A DNA stretch of 28,581 bases from an uncultured Candidatus Saccharibacteria bacterium (GTDB lineage Bacteria > Patescibacteria > Saccharimonadia > Saccharimonadales > JAEWBQ01), in contig CAMPGV010000007.1 of assembly GCA_946885745.1 (NCBI GenBank), forward strand, positions 1-28,581, read 5' to 3'. The position numbers were made by a program, and so were the translations under genes. Positions 15,189 through 21,829 of the stretch are shown here, in pieces; positions within the stretch are counted from its first letter, which is position 1, and each line of letters begins with the position of its first letter. Under the pieces are notes generated by a model that was given only the letters and a program-made list of their open reading frames with translations, ran no database searches and had not been told where the DNA came from.

Positions 15189-16221
15189 ATGCCTGCAGAT
15201 GCTCGATTAAATCTTCTATAGACCCGTTCATGGCTGCCGGGATATTGCTGCGAGAATAGCCGATACGGTGATCGGTAATGCGGTCCTGCGGGAAGTTGTA
15301 GGTGCGGATTTTCTCGCTGCGGTCACCTGAGCCGATCAGGCTACGGCGTTCTGCGGCAAGTTTAGACTGCTCTTCATCAATCTTTTGTTGGAGAAGGCGA
15401 CTGCGAAGGACACTAAGCGCCTTCTCCTTATTCTTGATCTGGGATTTCTCATCCTGGTTAGTTACAACGAGGCCAGTTGGCAGGTGAGTAATACGCACAG
15501 CTGAGTCGGTCGTGTTAACGCTTTGACCGCCGTGGCCGCCAGCGCGGTAGACGTCGATTTTGAGATCGTTTGGCCCAATCGCAATGTCGGTCTCTTCAGC
15601 CTCTGGTAAGACGGCAATAGTGACGGTACTGGTGTGGATGCGTCCTTGTGATTCGGTTGCAGGGACGCGCTGGACGCGGTGCACACCTGATTCGAATTTC
15701 AGTTGCGAGTACGGAGCCTCACCCGATACACCGAAGACAACTTCTTTATAGCCGCCGGTATCGTTGGCGCTTTCGCTGATGAGTTCGGTCTTGAGGCTAT
15801 GTGATTCACAGTAACGCAGATACATGCGGTAGAGTTCGGCGGCAAAGAGGCTGGCCTCGTCGCCACCAGCGCCGGCACGGATTTCAATAATGACATTTTT
15901 TTCATCGTTAGGGTCCTTTGGCGCGAGCATGATAAAGAGCTCGTCCTCGAGGGTGGCAAGCTTATCTTCTGTGTCGCTGACTTCCATCTTGGCAAGTTCG
16001 GCGAGTTCGTCGTTGCCGCTAGCAAGTTCTTTTGCTTCTCGGAGTTGCCCTTCGAGCGTCTGGCGCAAAGTGGCCTTTTCGATGATGCCTTCTAGCTCGG
16101 TGAATCGCTTATTCTTGGTGCTGAATGCCGGATCGGCGTAGGCGTTGGGGGAGGCGAGAAAATCGCCAAGCTCGGTGTGTTCACGGGTTAGTTCGTCGAT
16201 ATTGAGATTAATCGTTGGCAT
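15151..16221 (-). CDS. prfA: Peptide chain release factor 1
   Basis: Recognises UAA and UAG stop codons and triggers peptide release. The 356-residue protein has the acidic helical N-domain, the RF1-specific PAT tripeptide at 187-189 ([18 protein letters not shown]) and the catalytic GGQ at 231-233 ([17 protein letters not shown]). Length is standard. The start ATG at 16221 has only a weak AGAAAG upstream. A TATGAT 12 bases before it, right after the rpmE terminator, may be a promoter. The order rpmE-prfA-prmC is classical. Most genes of this window end in TAG or TAA, the codons read by this factor. Confidence 0.97.
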   Translation of the reverse strand: MPTINLNIDELTREHTELGDFLASPNAYADPAFSTKNKRFTELEGIIEKATLRQTLEGQLREAKELASGNDELAELAKMEVSDTEDKLATLEDELFIMLAPKDPNDEKNVIIEIRAGAGGDEASLFAAELYRMYLRYCESHSLKTELISESANDTGGYKEVVFGVSGEAPYSQLKFESGVHRVQRVPATESQGRIHTSTVTIAVLPEAEETDIAIGPNDLKIDVYRAGGHGGQSVNTTDSAVRITHLPTGLVVTNQDEKSQIKNKEKALSVLRSRLLQQKIDEEQSKLAAERRSLIGSGDRSEKIRTYNFPQDRITDHRIGYSRSNIPAAMNGSIEDLIEHLQAYERELAAKNASN

Positions 16222-16233
16222 GTTCTACTTTCT

Positions 16234-16239
16234 ATCATA
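16234..16239 (-). promoter_or_regulatory. Candidate -10 element of prfA
   Basis: On the minus strand TATGAT follows the T run of the rpmE terminator and lies 12 bases before the prfA ATG. No -35 is recognised, as the upstream sequence is the terminator stem. Confidence 0.3.
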
Positions 16240-16240
16240 T

Positions 16241-16270
16241 AAAAAGAGACTGTCGAAGAACAGTCTCTTT
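16241..16270 (-). terminator. Intrinsic terminator of rpmE
   Basis: Read on the minus strand: AAAGAGACTGT, loop TCTTCG, ACAGTCTCTTT and further T. The 11-bp stem is perfect. It separates rpmE from prfA. Confidence 0.85.
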
Positions 16271-16281
16271 GGGGTGCAATG

Positions 16282-16605
16282 CTAGTTTTCGCTAGTTTGC
16301 TTAGCGCGCTTAGCGGCTGCTTTCTTGGCTTTGCTTGCGAGGGCTTCCTTGCGAGCTTCGGCAGCTGCGAACTTAGCCTTGAAGCGGTCAACACGACCTT
16401 CGGTGTCGATAATCTTCTCTTCACCGGTAAAGAATGGGTGAGAGGCTGATGAGATGTGGACCTTTACGAGCGGGTACTCGTTGCCATCTTCCCATTTAAT
16501 GGTGTCGGTGGTCTGCGCGGTTGACTGCGTCAAAAAGGCAAACCCAGCCACATCGTCGCTAAATACGACTGGGCGGTAATCTTGTGGGTGTATACTGCTT
16601 TTCAT
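16282..16605 (-). CDS. rpmE2: 50S ribosomal protein L31, type B (zinc-independent)
   Basis: Large-subunit protein bridging toward the 30S head. The 107-residue product starts [18 protein letters not shown] and contains FLTQSTA and [21 protein letters not shown], typical of type B L31. It has no cysteines, unlike zinc-binding type A. A long Ala/Lys-rich basic tail (about 82-107) extends past the normal end. It has its own consensus promoter and terminator. In many bacteria the zinc-binding form sits in this position next to prfA; here the zinc-free form does. Confidence 0.95.
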   Translation of the reverse strand: MKSSIHPQDYRPVVFSDDVAGFAFLTQSTAQTTDTIKWEDGNEYPLVKVHISSASHPFFTGEEKIIDTEGRVDRFKAKFAAAEARKEALASKAKKAAAKRAKQTSEN

Positions 16606-16614
16606 ATCTTGACT

Positions 16615-16643
16615 ATTTTACCGCGAACAGGGGCAAAAGTCAA
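16615..16643 (-). promoter_or_regulatory. Promoter of rpmE, predicting a leaderless mRNA
   Basis: On the minus strand TTGACT, a 17-base spacer and TAAAAT, then nine bases (AGTCAAGAT) to the ATG at 16605. Transcription should start 2-3 bases before the codon. No ribosome binding site is present. Confidence 0.7.
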
Positions 16644-16650
16644 AGATATG

Positions 16651-16911
16651 CTACTTGCGGCGCAGATAGCGACGAACTGCGCGTGTCGAGAGGAAGCTCA
16701 CTACGCCTATGGCAATCGCGATGGCGACTAGAATAGAGAGATTGGTAGGGGTGGGTTCGGTAAAAAAGCCTGTGTTGGGCGCCCCTGGGGTTATTGAGGT
16801 CGTAGTTGGGCCGTTGTAGCTATTACTACTATAAGAATCAGTGCCGTATGCCTGTGCGACCACTTGAGCGGGGGACCAATGCGAGAACTGGGGAGTAAAT
16901 TTTATTTCCAT
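16651..16911 (-). CDS. Small tail-anchored protein with a PNTG sorting-like motif (86 aa)
   Basis: No named family is recognised. The 86-residue protein is polar and rich in Ser, Thr, Tyr and Asn (GTDSYSSNSYNGPTTTS) up to TPGAPNTGFFTEPTPTN. One membrane segment (about 58-75, LSILVAIAIAIGVVSFL) and a basic tail STRAVRRYLRRK follow. The order motif, membrane helix, basic tail resembles a sortase sorting signal with PNTG in place of LPxTG. However, no N-terminal signal peptide is evident (MEIKFTPQFSHWSP), so a simple C-tail anchor is the alternative. It lies upstream of rpmE on the same strand and is divergent from tatA by 71 bases. AGCAAGG may be its ribosome binding site. Confidence 0.65.
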   Translation of the reverse strand: MEIKFTPQFSHWSPAQVVAQAYGTDSYSSNSYNGPTTTSITPGAPNTGFFTEPTPTNLSILVAIAIAIGVVSFLSTRAVRRYLRRK

Positions 16912-16982
16912 GCCTTGCTATTTCCTAAGCGTAAGCAGTAGTATTAGTACTAAGTAAAAAGCATGAGGAGGAAAAACACAAG

Positions 16983-17189
16983 ATGCAGGCTACTTACTTT
17001 GGATTTTTAGGGCTAGGTACCGCTGAGCTGATCATTATTTTGATCATCGTGCTGCTACTTTTCGGAAGCACACAGCTACCTAAGCTGGCACGTAGTCTCG
17101 GCCAATCAGCAAAAGAACTTCGCAATGGTATGAATGACGCCAAGGGTGGAAAAACCACTACTAAGGCTGACTCGAAAACCAAGGAATAG
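16983..17189 (+). CDS. tatA: Sec-independent protein translocase subunit TatA
   Basis: Pore-forming or membrane-thinning component of the twin-arginine translocase, which exports folded proteins. The 68-residue protein has a short N-terminal part, GLGTAELIIILIIVLLLFG as membrane helix (about 11-28), the FGSTQLPKLARSLGQSAKELR hinge and amphipathic helix, and a charged tail. The LGTAEL start and the F-G-x-x-x-L-P-x-L hinge are family marks. The ribosome binding site is AGGAGG at 16966-16971. tatC follows after 9 bases; no tatB is present, as in many minimal Gram-positive systems. Confidence 0.95.
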   Translation: MQATYFGFLGLGTAELIIILIIVLLLFGSTQLPKLARSLGQSAKELRNGMNDAKGGKTTTKADSKTKE

Positions 17190-17198
17190 TTTTAGATC

Positions 17199-18275
17199 AT
17201 GCGTCAGGTGGCTAATGGATCACGAATGAGCTCTATCATGACGCTTCATGGTCACTTGAAGGAAGCACGAAACCGCTTGTTTATTGTCTTTGCGGTTTTC
17301 GTGCTTTTTACATGTCTGGCTTATTATTTCCACGAGCGACTGATGACGAGCTTGCTCGCCCCACTCGGCGGACAGACTTTATCATATCTTAATCCAGGGG
17401 GTGGCTTCAGCTTTGTTTTTTCTGTCACCATGTGGGCGGGATTGGCGCTGACGACCCCAGTTATTATCTATAGTATCTACAAGTTTATCGCGCCAGCATT
17501 GCCACAGAAGGCCCAGTCGCGCGGTGGGCTCATTTTTATAAGCTCCTATCTATTGTTTGCCGCGGGTGCATTGTTCGGATACATGTACGCTATTCCAGGC
17601 GCGCTCCAATTTTTGATCGGCTTTGGTGATGAATTTGTGCAGGCCATGCTGACGGCTGATGCATATCTGAATTTTGTATTGGTGTATACGATTGGTTTGG
17701 GCATTTTGTTCCAGATCCCTATTTTAATGATGATTACTCATTGGATCACTCCTTTAAAGCCGCTGCGTTTACTAAAGTTTGAACGGTATGTGATTGCAAT
17801 TGCGTTTGTTGCAGCGGCAATTATTACACCAACACCCGATATTGCTAACCAGGTGGTTGTCGCGGCGCCATTTATAGGTATGTATCAAGTGGGGCTTGTG
17901 GGGGTGTCATTGTCGCACTGGCGTCATAAGCGTGCCGAGCGTGGCAAGATGAAGGAGAAGGGTAATTCGGTTGCGGCTGTATCGAATGTTGCTCCAGGTA
18001 CATTGCAAGCGTTGAAGCCGGCGATAGTGGCAACTGCGACGATTCAGCAGCCGGAGCTGTCTGCTCGGCATCGGACTGTAAGAGCAGGGAAGAGTCTTGA
18101 TGGGCTCAGTGTGCCGCGATCACAACCGCCGCGACCAGCGACTCGGCAAGTTGCTGTGCCACCTCGAAATTCAGCTACGCCAGCGCGCACGGCAGTGGCT
18201 AATTCCGGTAGCCGACCGGTGATGGATATACTAGTGTCAGCCTCATCGCCTAGCGTACTTGACACTAGTCCTTAA
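17199..18275 (+). CDS. tatC: Sec-independent protein translocase subunit TatC with a long C-terminal tail
   Basis: Receptor for twin-arginine signal peptides. The 358-residue protein has the family N-terminus MTLHGHLKEARNRL (from residue 14), six membrane segments between about 28 and 235, and the conserved TPTPDIANQ before the last helices. The core ends near residue 256. A tail of about 100 residues, rich in Ala, Pro, Ser and Arg, then follows and is predicted cytoplasmic and disordered; TatC proteins usually stop soon after helix six. ATGs at 17226 and 17238 are alternative starts; 17199 is kept because of AAGGAA upstream. It is coupled to tatA. A promoter for the next gene lies in its 3' end. 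Confidence 0.93.
   Translation: MRQVANGSRMSSIMTLHGHLKEARNRLFIVFAVFVLFTCLAYYFHERLMTSLLAPLGGQTLSYLNPGGGFSFVFSVTMWAGLALTTPVIIYSIYKFIAPALPQKAQSRGGLIFISSYLLFAAGALFGYMYAIPGALQFLIGFGDEFVQAMLTADAYLNFVLVYTIGLGILFQIPILMMITHWITPLKPLRLLKFERYVIAIAFVAAAIITPTPDIANQVVVAAPFIGMYQVGLVGVSLSHWRHKRAERGKMKEKGNSVAAVSNVAPGTLQALKPAIVATATIQQPELSARHRTVRAGKSLDGLSVPRSQPPRPATRQVAVPPRNSATPARTAVANSGSRPVMDILVSASSPSVLDTSP
18230..18269. repeat. Perfect 10-bp inverted repeat at the tatC end, overlapping the next promoter
   Basis: ACTAGTGTCA (18230-18239) and TGACACTAGT (18260-18269) are exact inverted copies 20 bases apart. The right arm overlaps the -35 box TTGACA (18259-18264). It could be an operator, or a hairpin at the end of the tatC message; no T run follows. 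Confidence 0.6.
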
Positions 18276-18287
18276 ACTGCTTATGAT
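18259..18287 (+). promoter_or_regulatory. Consensus promoter of the 18331 gene
   Basis: TTGACA (18259-18264), 17 bases, TATGAT (18282-18287). It begins inside the last codons of tatC. The predicted start is near 18294. A small stem TGATACG/CGTATCA (18284-18302) overlaps the -10 and start region. Confidence 0.7.
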
Positions 18288-18330
18288 ACGAGCAACGTAT
18301 CAAATCAAATAGCAAAAGGATCTTATCGGT

Positions 18331-18549
18331 ATGATCAAAACACAGGTCGGTCAGCTGCTTCAAAAGGAAATGGATCGTAAAGACTTCCTGCGACATGTGG
18401 GTGTTGCAGTGGTAGTGATTGCCGGTGTGCCAACGCTACTTAGTGCGTTAAATCGCATGCAAGGCGGAGCGCAGCAAAAGGCGTCATCACAATCGCTTGG
18501 TTATGGCGCAAGCGCTTATGGTGGCGGCAGCAAGCCGACTCAGTCTTAG
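18331..18549 (+). CDS. Small protein with Tat-like signal anchor (72 aa), unknown function
   Basis: No family is named. The 72-residue protein has MDRKDFLRHVGVAVVVIAG at residues 14-32: an arginine-lysine pair, Phe-Leu and a hydrophobic core, resembling the twin-arginine motif (S/T)RRxFLK with RK in place of RR. The rest is short and rich in Ser, Gly, Gln and Tyr (QSLGYGASAYGGGSKPTQS). It is the next gene after tatA-tatC and has its own strong promoter, AAAAGGA as ribosome binding site and a terminator. It may be a small Tat substrate or a membrane-anchored Tat accessory; both ideas are inferred from motif and position. Confidence 0.7.
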   Translation: MIKTQVGQLLQKEMDRKDFLRHVGVAVVVIAGVPTLLSALNRMQGGAQQKASSQSLGYGASAYGGGSKPTQS

Positions 18550-18569
18550 AGGGGTCTTCACCTCTGGAC

Positions 18570-18600
18570 AAATAGTACCGTTTTTGGTACTATTTTCTTT
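18570..18600 (+). terminator. Intrinsic terminator after the 18331 gene
   Basis: AAATAGTACC and GGTACTATTT pair around a GTTTTT loop, followed by TCTTT. It isolates the rpsB unit. Confidence 0.8.
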
Positions 18601-18621
18601 GTACAAGCAATTAATGACACA

Positions 18622-18676
18622 GTTTTCGCACGTACTCCTGGCTCTCAGGCGCGAAAACGAGGAAAAAGGAGTTTTC
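18622..18676 (+). promoter_or_regulatory. rpsB leader with two competing hairpins, candidate autoregulatory element
   Basis: GTTTTCGC (18622-18629) pairs exactly with GCGAAAAC (18651-18658), and an inner CCTG/CAGG stem (18637-18649) sits in between. The right arm can instead pair as GAAAAC (18653-18658) with GTTTTC (18671-18676), trapping the GAGGAAAAAGGA ribosome binding region in the loop. Such mutually exclusive stems just before the ATG suggest translational control, as S2 is known to repress its own operon in other bacteria. Confidence 0.55.
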
Positions 18677-18680
18677 TCAC

Positions 18681-19388
18681 ATGGCAGTATCTGTCGATAT
18701 TAAAGCTCTGCTCGAAGCTGGTGTTCACTTTGGACACAAAACGAGCCGTTGGCACCCTAAAATGGCACCTTACATTCACAGTAAGCGCCAGGATAGCCAC
18801 ATCATTGACCTAACTAAAACTGTTGAAGGTCTTGATGTTGCACTACCATTCCTAACCCAGGTTGCAACAAGCGGCAAGCAGGTGCTGTTTGTTGGTACTA
18901 AGAAGCAGGCTAAGGATATTGTCCGTACTGCGGCAACAAGCATCAACCAGCCATTTGTGACTGAGCGCTGGATTGGCGGTATGCTGACCAACGTGAACAC
19001 CGTGGCAGCTCAGATCAAGAAGCTCAAAGATCTTGAAAAGCGTATGGCAAGTGGTGACCTTGAAAAGCGTTACAACAAGCTTGAAGTCCAGCGTTTCCAG
19101 GAAGAAATTGACCTGCTTGAGTCTAAGTACGGCGGCATCAAGGACCTAAACGGCAAGCCGGGCGCTATCGTTGTTGTTGACGTTATCGCTGATGCAAACG
19201 CTATTAAGGAAGCAAAGACTCTCGGTATCCCTGTTGTTGGTATCGTTGACACAAACGCAAACCCAGGTGAAGTTGACTACGTTATCCCAGGTAACGACGA
19301 CGCAATCAAGGGTCTGCAGCTGTTGCTCGACTACTTTACTGCAGCGGTTGCTGAAGGTGCTGGTACTGTTAAAACAGAGGAGAAATAG
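18681..19388 (+). CDS. rpsB: 30S ribosomal protein S2
   Basis: Small-subunit protein of the 30S body-head junction. The 235-residue protein has the S2 signatures VDIKALLEAGVHFGHKTSRWHPKM at the N-terminus, RWIGGMLTN (about 93-101) and the VVDVIADANAIKEAKTLGIPVVGIVDTNANP block with PGNDDA following. Length is normal. The ATG is preceded by GAGGAAAAAGGAG. It is followed by tsf after 3 bases, the universal bacterial order. The upstream leader is likely regulatory. Confidence 0.98.
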   Translation: MAVSVDIKALLEAGVHFGHKTSRWHPKMAPYIHSKRQDSHIIDLTKTVEGLDVALPFLTQVATSGKQVLFVGTKKQAKDIVRTAATSINQPFVTERWIGGMLTNVNTVAAQIKKLKDLEKRMASGDLEKRYNKLEVQRFQEEIDLLESKYGGIKDLNGKPGAIVVVDVIADANAIKEAKTLGIPVVGIVDTNANPGEVDYVIPGNDDAIKGLQLLLDYFTAAVAEGAGTVKTEEK

Positions 19389-19391
19389 GGA

Positions 19392-19988
19392 ATGGGCGTT
19401 TCAATTGAAGATATCAAGAAGCTAAAAGAACTAACCGGCGTTGGTCTTGGCGACGCCAAGCAGGCACTCGTTGATGCTGAAGGCGATTTCGACAAGGCAC
19501 TTGAAGAAATGCGCAAGAAGGGTCTGACGAAGGCTGAGAAGAAGGGTGACCGTGAAACTCGCGAGGGAATCATTGACAGCTACGTTCACAGTGGCCGTAT
19601 TGGTGTTGTGATCGAAGTGAACTGTGAGACTGACTTTGTTGCTCGTCTTGACGACTTCAAGGAACTTGCTCACCAGCTTGCAATGCAGGTTGCTGCAATG
19701 GCTCCTGAGTATGTCTCAGAGGAAGATATTCCAGCTGAAGAAGTTGAGCGCGTAAAGGCAGAACTACTTGCAAGCGAAGATCTTCAGAAGAAGCCTGAAA
19801 ACATGCGCGAGCAAATCGTTGCAGGTCAGCTTAAGAAGCACTTTGCCGACAAGGTTCTTATGAGTCAGACGTACATCCTTGACGACAGTATGACCGTTGA
19901 AGGTCGCATCAAGGAGCAGATCGCTAAGAGCGGCGAAAACATTCGTGTTAGCCAGTTCAAGCGCATTGAGCTAGGTGTGAACGCTTAG
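19392..19988 (+). CDS. tsf: Elongation factor Ts (short form)
   Basis: Guanine nucleotide exchange factor for EF-Tu. The 198-residue protein has the N-terminal UBA-like domain (IKKLKELTGVGLGDAKQALVDAEGDFDKALEEMRKKG) and the EF-Tu contact motif TDFV at residues 80-83 (CETDFVAR), then a single core domain. Length matches the short Thermus-type EF-Ts rather than the about 280-residue E. coli form. It follows rpsB closely (AGGAGAAATAGGGA upstream) and ends in a strong terminator. pyrH, the usual next gene, is absent. Confidence 0.98.
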   Translation: MGVSIEDIKKLKELTGVGLGDAKQALVDAEGDFDKALEEMRKKGLTKAEKKGDRETREGIIDSYVHSGRIGVVIEVNCETDFVARLDDFKELAHQLAMQVAAMAPEYVSEEDIPAEEVERVKAELLASEDLQKKPENMREQIVAGQLKKHFADKVLMSQTYILDDSMTVEGRIKEQIAKSGENIRVSQFKRIELGVNA

Positions 19989-20007
19989 GTTACTCTGTTG
20001 CATGCAA

Positions 20008-20041
20008 CAAAAACCGGCCAAATTGGCTGGTTTTTGTTTTT
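20008..20041 (+). terminator. Intrinsic terminator of rpsB-tsf
   Basis: CAAAAACCGGCCA pairs with TGGCTGGTTTTTG (one G-U) around AAT, then five T. Its 3' arm also contains the -35 box TTGGCT of the next promoter. Confidence 0.9.
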
Positions 20042-20051
20042 ATGGTATAAT
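20023..20051 (+). promoter_or_regulatory. Promoter of the 20058 gene, embedded in the tsf terminator
   Basis: TTGGCT (20023-20028), 17 bases, TATAAT (20046-20051) with extended TG at 20043-20044. The ATG at 20058 is only 6 bases after the -10, so the mRNA should be leaderless. Confidence 0.7.
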
Positions 20052-20057
20052 ATCTGT

Positions 20058-20348
20058 ATGGAAAGCATGCCTAATAATTCAGAGAGCGAGAATGTGCGAC
20101 TGGGTCGCTTGACCCGTATGTTTGGTAATATTGCCGTATGGCGAGTCGAAAAGGGTGCATCAAAGGTGACGCTAAATCCTGTCCTTGGGCTAGGGGCTAA
20201 TCTTGACGATGCCGTCATTGACTACACTCAAGCTAAATTAAGTGAAAAGGGGTTTGTGACTCATATTGAGCAGGATCTAATTGAAAGTGGCAGCGAGGTG
20301 AAGATGCCGCGCGATAGATTGTTCGTTGACTTCCGCCCGAAGAAGTAA
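20058..20348 (+). CDS. Conserved-looking small protein of unknown function (96 aa)
   Basis: No family is recognised. The frame is open from 19998, but that part lies in the terminator and promoter; the ATG at 20058 coincides with the predicted transcript start (20067 is a second option). The product is soluble, without cysteine, signal or membrane segment. It has an N-terminal polar part (MESMPNNSESENVRLGRL), a central VWRVEKGASKVTLNPVLGLGANLDD segment and a basic end MPRDRLFVDFRPKK. It is a single-gene unit with its own terminator, placed where pyrH lies in the standard rpsB-tsf-pyrH-frr order. Confidence 0.7.
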   Translation: MESMPNNSESENVRLGRLTRMFGNIAVWRVEKGASKVTLNPVLGLGANLDDAVIDYTQAKLSEKGFVTHIEQDLIESGSEVKMPRDRLFVDFRPKK

Positions 20349-20368
20349 CGCATGGTTAACTATTCTTG

Positions 20369-20394
20369 GCACACCCCATAGGGGTGTGCTTTTT
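20369..20394 (+). terminator. Intrinsic terminator of the 20058 gene
   Basis: GCACACCCC, loop ATA, GGGGTGTGC: a perfect 9-bp stem followed by TTTTT. Confidence 0.9.
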
Positions 20395-20425
20395 ATGTCT
20401 ACTTTGGCGAAGTCGGCGAGAGGTA

Positions 20426-20434
20426 TGGTTTAAT
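20426..20434 (+). promoter_or_regulatory. Extended -10 element of the pilin gene
   Basis: TGG-TTTAAT (hexamer 20429-20434) followed by AGAAAGC and the ATG at 20442. The 7-base distance predicts transcription starting at the ATG. AGAAAG could otherwise be a weak ribosome binding site on a longer transcript. Confidence 0.5.
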
Positions 20435-20441
20435 AGAAAGC

Positions 20442-21188
20442 ATGAGCACTATCGCGTTACGGGTGAGGCAGCGCGGCTTCACTATTGTTGAACTTTTGAT
20501 TGTTATCGTCGTCATCGCTATTTTGGCGGCTATTACTATCGTGGCATTCAATGGCATTCAGGACCGGGCGAGAGCCTCGGCGGTGGTGTCTGACCTGACG
20601 GCTGCTGCCAAGCAGCTTAAGATTGACCAAGCCAACAACGGGGCATTCCCGACCACTCTTGCTTTGGCTGATGGCGGTCAGGGGATAAAATCCAGTCCAG
20701 GGACAACCTATACCTATGCTGTCGACAATGCAACTACTCCGCAGACCTTTTTGTTAACTGCCGGTAATACCGGTAATTTTGGTCTTGTCACTGAGAGCGG
20801 TAGTGCGAAGATAAATATTGCAAAGGGCGCGGTTGCACCGAATGCTCTGCTGGTAGACGGAGTGGTAACGAGCTCCCCGTACCACTCGGTGTCTACTGGA
20901 CTCCAGTCGGTGAAGGTTACCTTGGACTCGGTAAGGGATGTGTCGGCACTGAGGATATGGCATTACTATGCCGATGGTCGCACCTACAATGCAACTAGAA
21001 CAGAGGTAAGCGAGGACGACGTCAACTGGACGACCGTGTTCGACAGCGCGGTTTCGGGGACGTACGCCGAGAGCGCTAATGGTAGGGTGCATAGATTTGA
21101 CTCTAAGCGTGTGCGCTATGTTCGCGACTGGTTGAACGGTTCGAATGTAAACACCGGTAATCACTGGGTGGAAATTCAAGCTTATTAA
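20442..21188 (+). CDS. Type IV pilin-like protein fused to a discoidin (F5/8 type C)-like domain
   Basis: The 248-residue protein begins with a class III/type IV prepilin signal: basic leader MSTIALRVRQRG, cleavage expected between Gly12 and Phe13, then FTIVELLIVIVVIAILAAI with the essential Glu at mature position 5 (Glu17). A short pilin body runs to about residue 120. From about 124 the sequence changes to NIAKGAVAPNALLVDGVVTS, then VKVTLDSVRDVSALRIWHYY and TRTEVSEDDVNWTTVFD. It ends VRYVRDWLNGSN and HWVEIQAY, the pattern of F5/8 type C / CBM32-like jelly-roll domains that bind glycans or surfaces. It is most likely a minor or tip pilin acting as adhesin outside the cell. It is a stand-alone unit between tsf and frr; no prepilin peptidase or pilus ATPase is nearby. 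Confidence 0.85.
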   Translation: MSTIALRVRQRGFTIVELLIVIVVIAILAAITIVAFNGIQDRARASAVVSDLTAAAKQLKIDQANNGAFPTTLALADGGQGIKSSPGTTYTYAVDNATTPQTFLLTAGNTGNFGLVTESGSAKINIAKGAVAPNALLVDGVVTSSPYHSVSTGLQSVKVTLDSVRDVSALRIWHYYADGRTYNATRTEVSEDDVNWTTVFDSAVSGTYAESANGRVHRFDSKRVRYVRDWLNGSNVNTGNHWVEIQAY

Positions 21189-21197
21189 ACCCCATCA

Positions 21198-21222
21198 ACA
21201 CCGGCACTTAGCCGGTGTTTTT
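21198..21222 (+). terminator. Intrinsic terminator of the pilin gene
   Basis: ACACCGGC, loop ACTTA, GCCGGTGT and four T, ending right at the frr promoter. Confidence 0.88.
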
Positions 21223-21230
21223 GCTATAAT
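21222..21230 (+). promoter_or_regulatory. Extended -10 promoter of frr
   Basis: TGC-TATAAT (hexamer 21225-21230). The predicted start near 21237 gives a 20-base leader with GCGAGGAA before the ATG at 21257, so this transcript is not leaderless. Confidence 0.6.
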
Positions 21231-21256
21231 AAAATCAGATTAACAAGCGAGGAACC

Positions 21257-21811
21257 ATGTTTGATACTAAACCGTACGAAACGAAGATGAACCAGGCAAT
21301 TACTCATTTCGAGGAAGAGCTAAAAAAGGTTCGCACAGGCCGATCTCACCCAAGCATGCTCGATGGTGTTCGCGTCGAGGTATACGGCCAGCAGATGCCG
21401 CTTAATCAGGTGGCTAATATTACTGCGCCAGAGCCACAAATGCTTCAGGTGACACCCTTTGATCCAAGTAACGTTCAGGCGATTGCCGGTGCGATTCGTG
21501 CCGACCAGTCACTTGGATTCAATCCAAGCGACGATGGTCGTCTAGTCCGCGTCCCTGTGCCACCCCTTACTGAAGAGCGCCGCAAACAGCTCGTCAAGCA
21601 GACTGGTGAGAAGGTTGAAGAGACGCGTATTGCACTGCGCAATATCCGACAGGATGCGTTTAAGGATGCTAAGCGAAAGAAAGATGCTAAGGAACTCTCT
21701 GAAGATGATGTGAAGCGTATCGAGAAAGAAATCGATCACTTGATCTCAGGTTTCCAGGAAAAGATCGAGCAGATCTTTAAGGCTAAAGAGAAGGATATCC
21801 TCACGATTTAG
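21257..21811 (+). CDS. frr: Ribosome recycling factor
   Basis: Splits post-termination ribosomes together with EF-G. The 184-residue protein has the RRF fold signatures: KKVRTGRSHPSMLDGVRVEVYG near residues 23-44, the domain II core with APEPQMLQVTPFDPSNVQAI, and the long helix bundle with PPLTEERRKQLVKQ and ELSEDDVKRIEKEIDHL. Length is typical. uppS starts 18 bases downstream. It leads an frr-uppS-rseP-CPBP unit. Confidence 0.97.
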   Translation: MFDTKPYETKMNQAITHFEEELKKVRTGRSHPSMLDGVRVEVYGQQMPLNQVANITAPEPQMLQVTPFDPSNVQAIAGAIRADQSLGFNPSDDGRLVRVPVPPLTEERRKQLVKQTGEKVEETRIALRNIRQDAFKDAKRKKDAKELSEDDVKRIEKEIDHLISGFQEKIEQIFKAKEKDILTI

Positions 21812-21829
21812 TCGTGGGGATGTTGCTAT

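Noticed and set aside
20754..21179. 141-codon minus-strand frame opposite the pilin gene
   Set aside because: The plus-strand pilin has clear domains; the antisense product has none.
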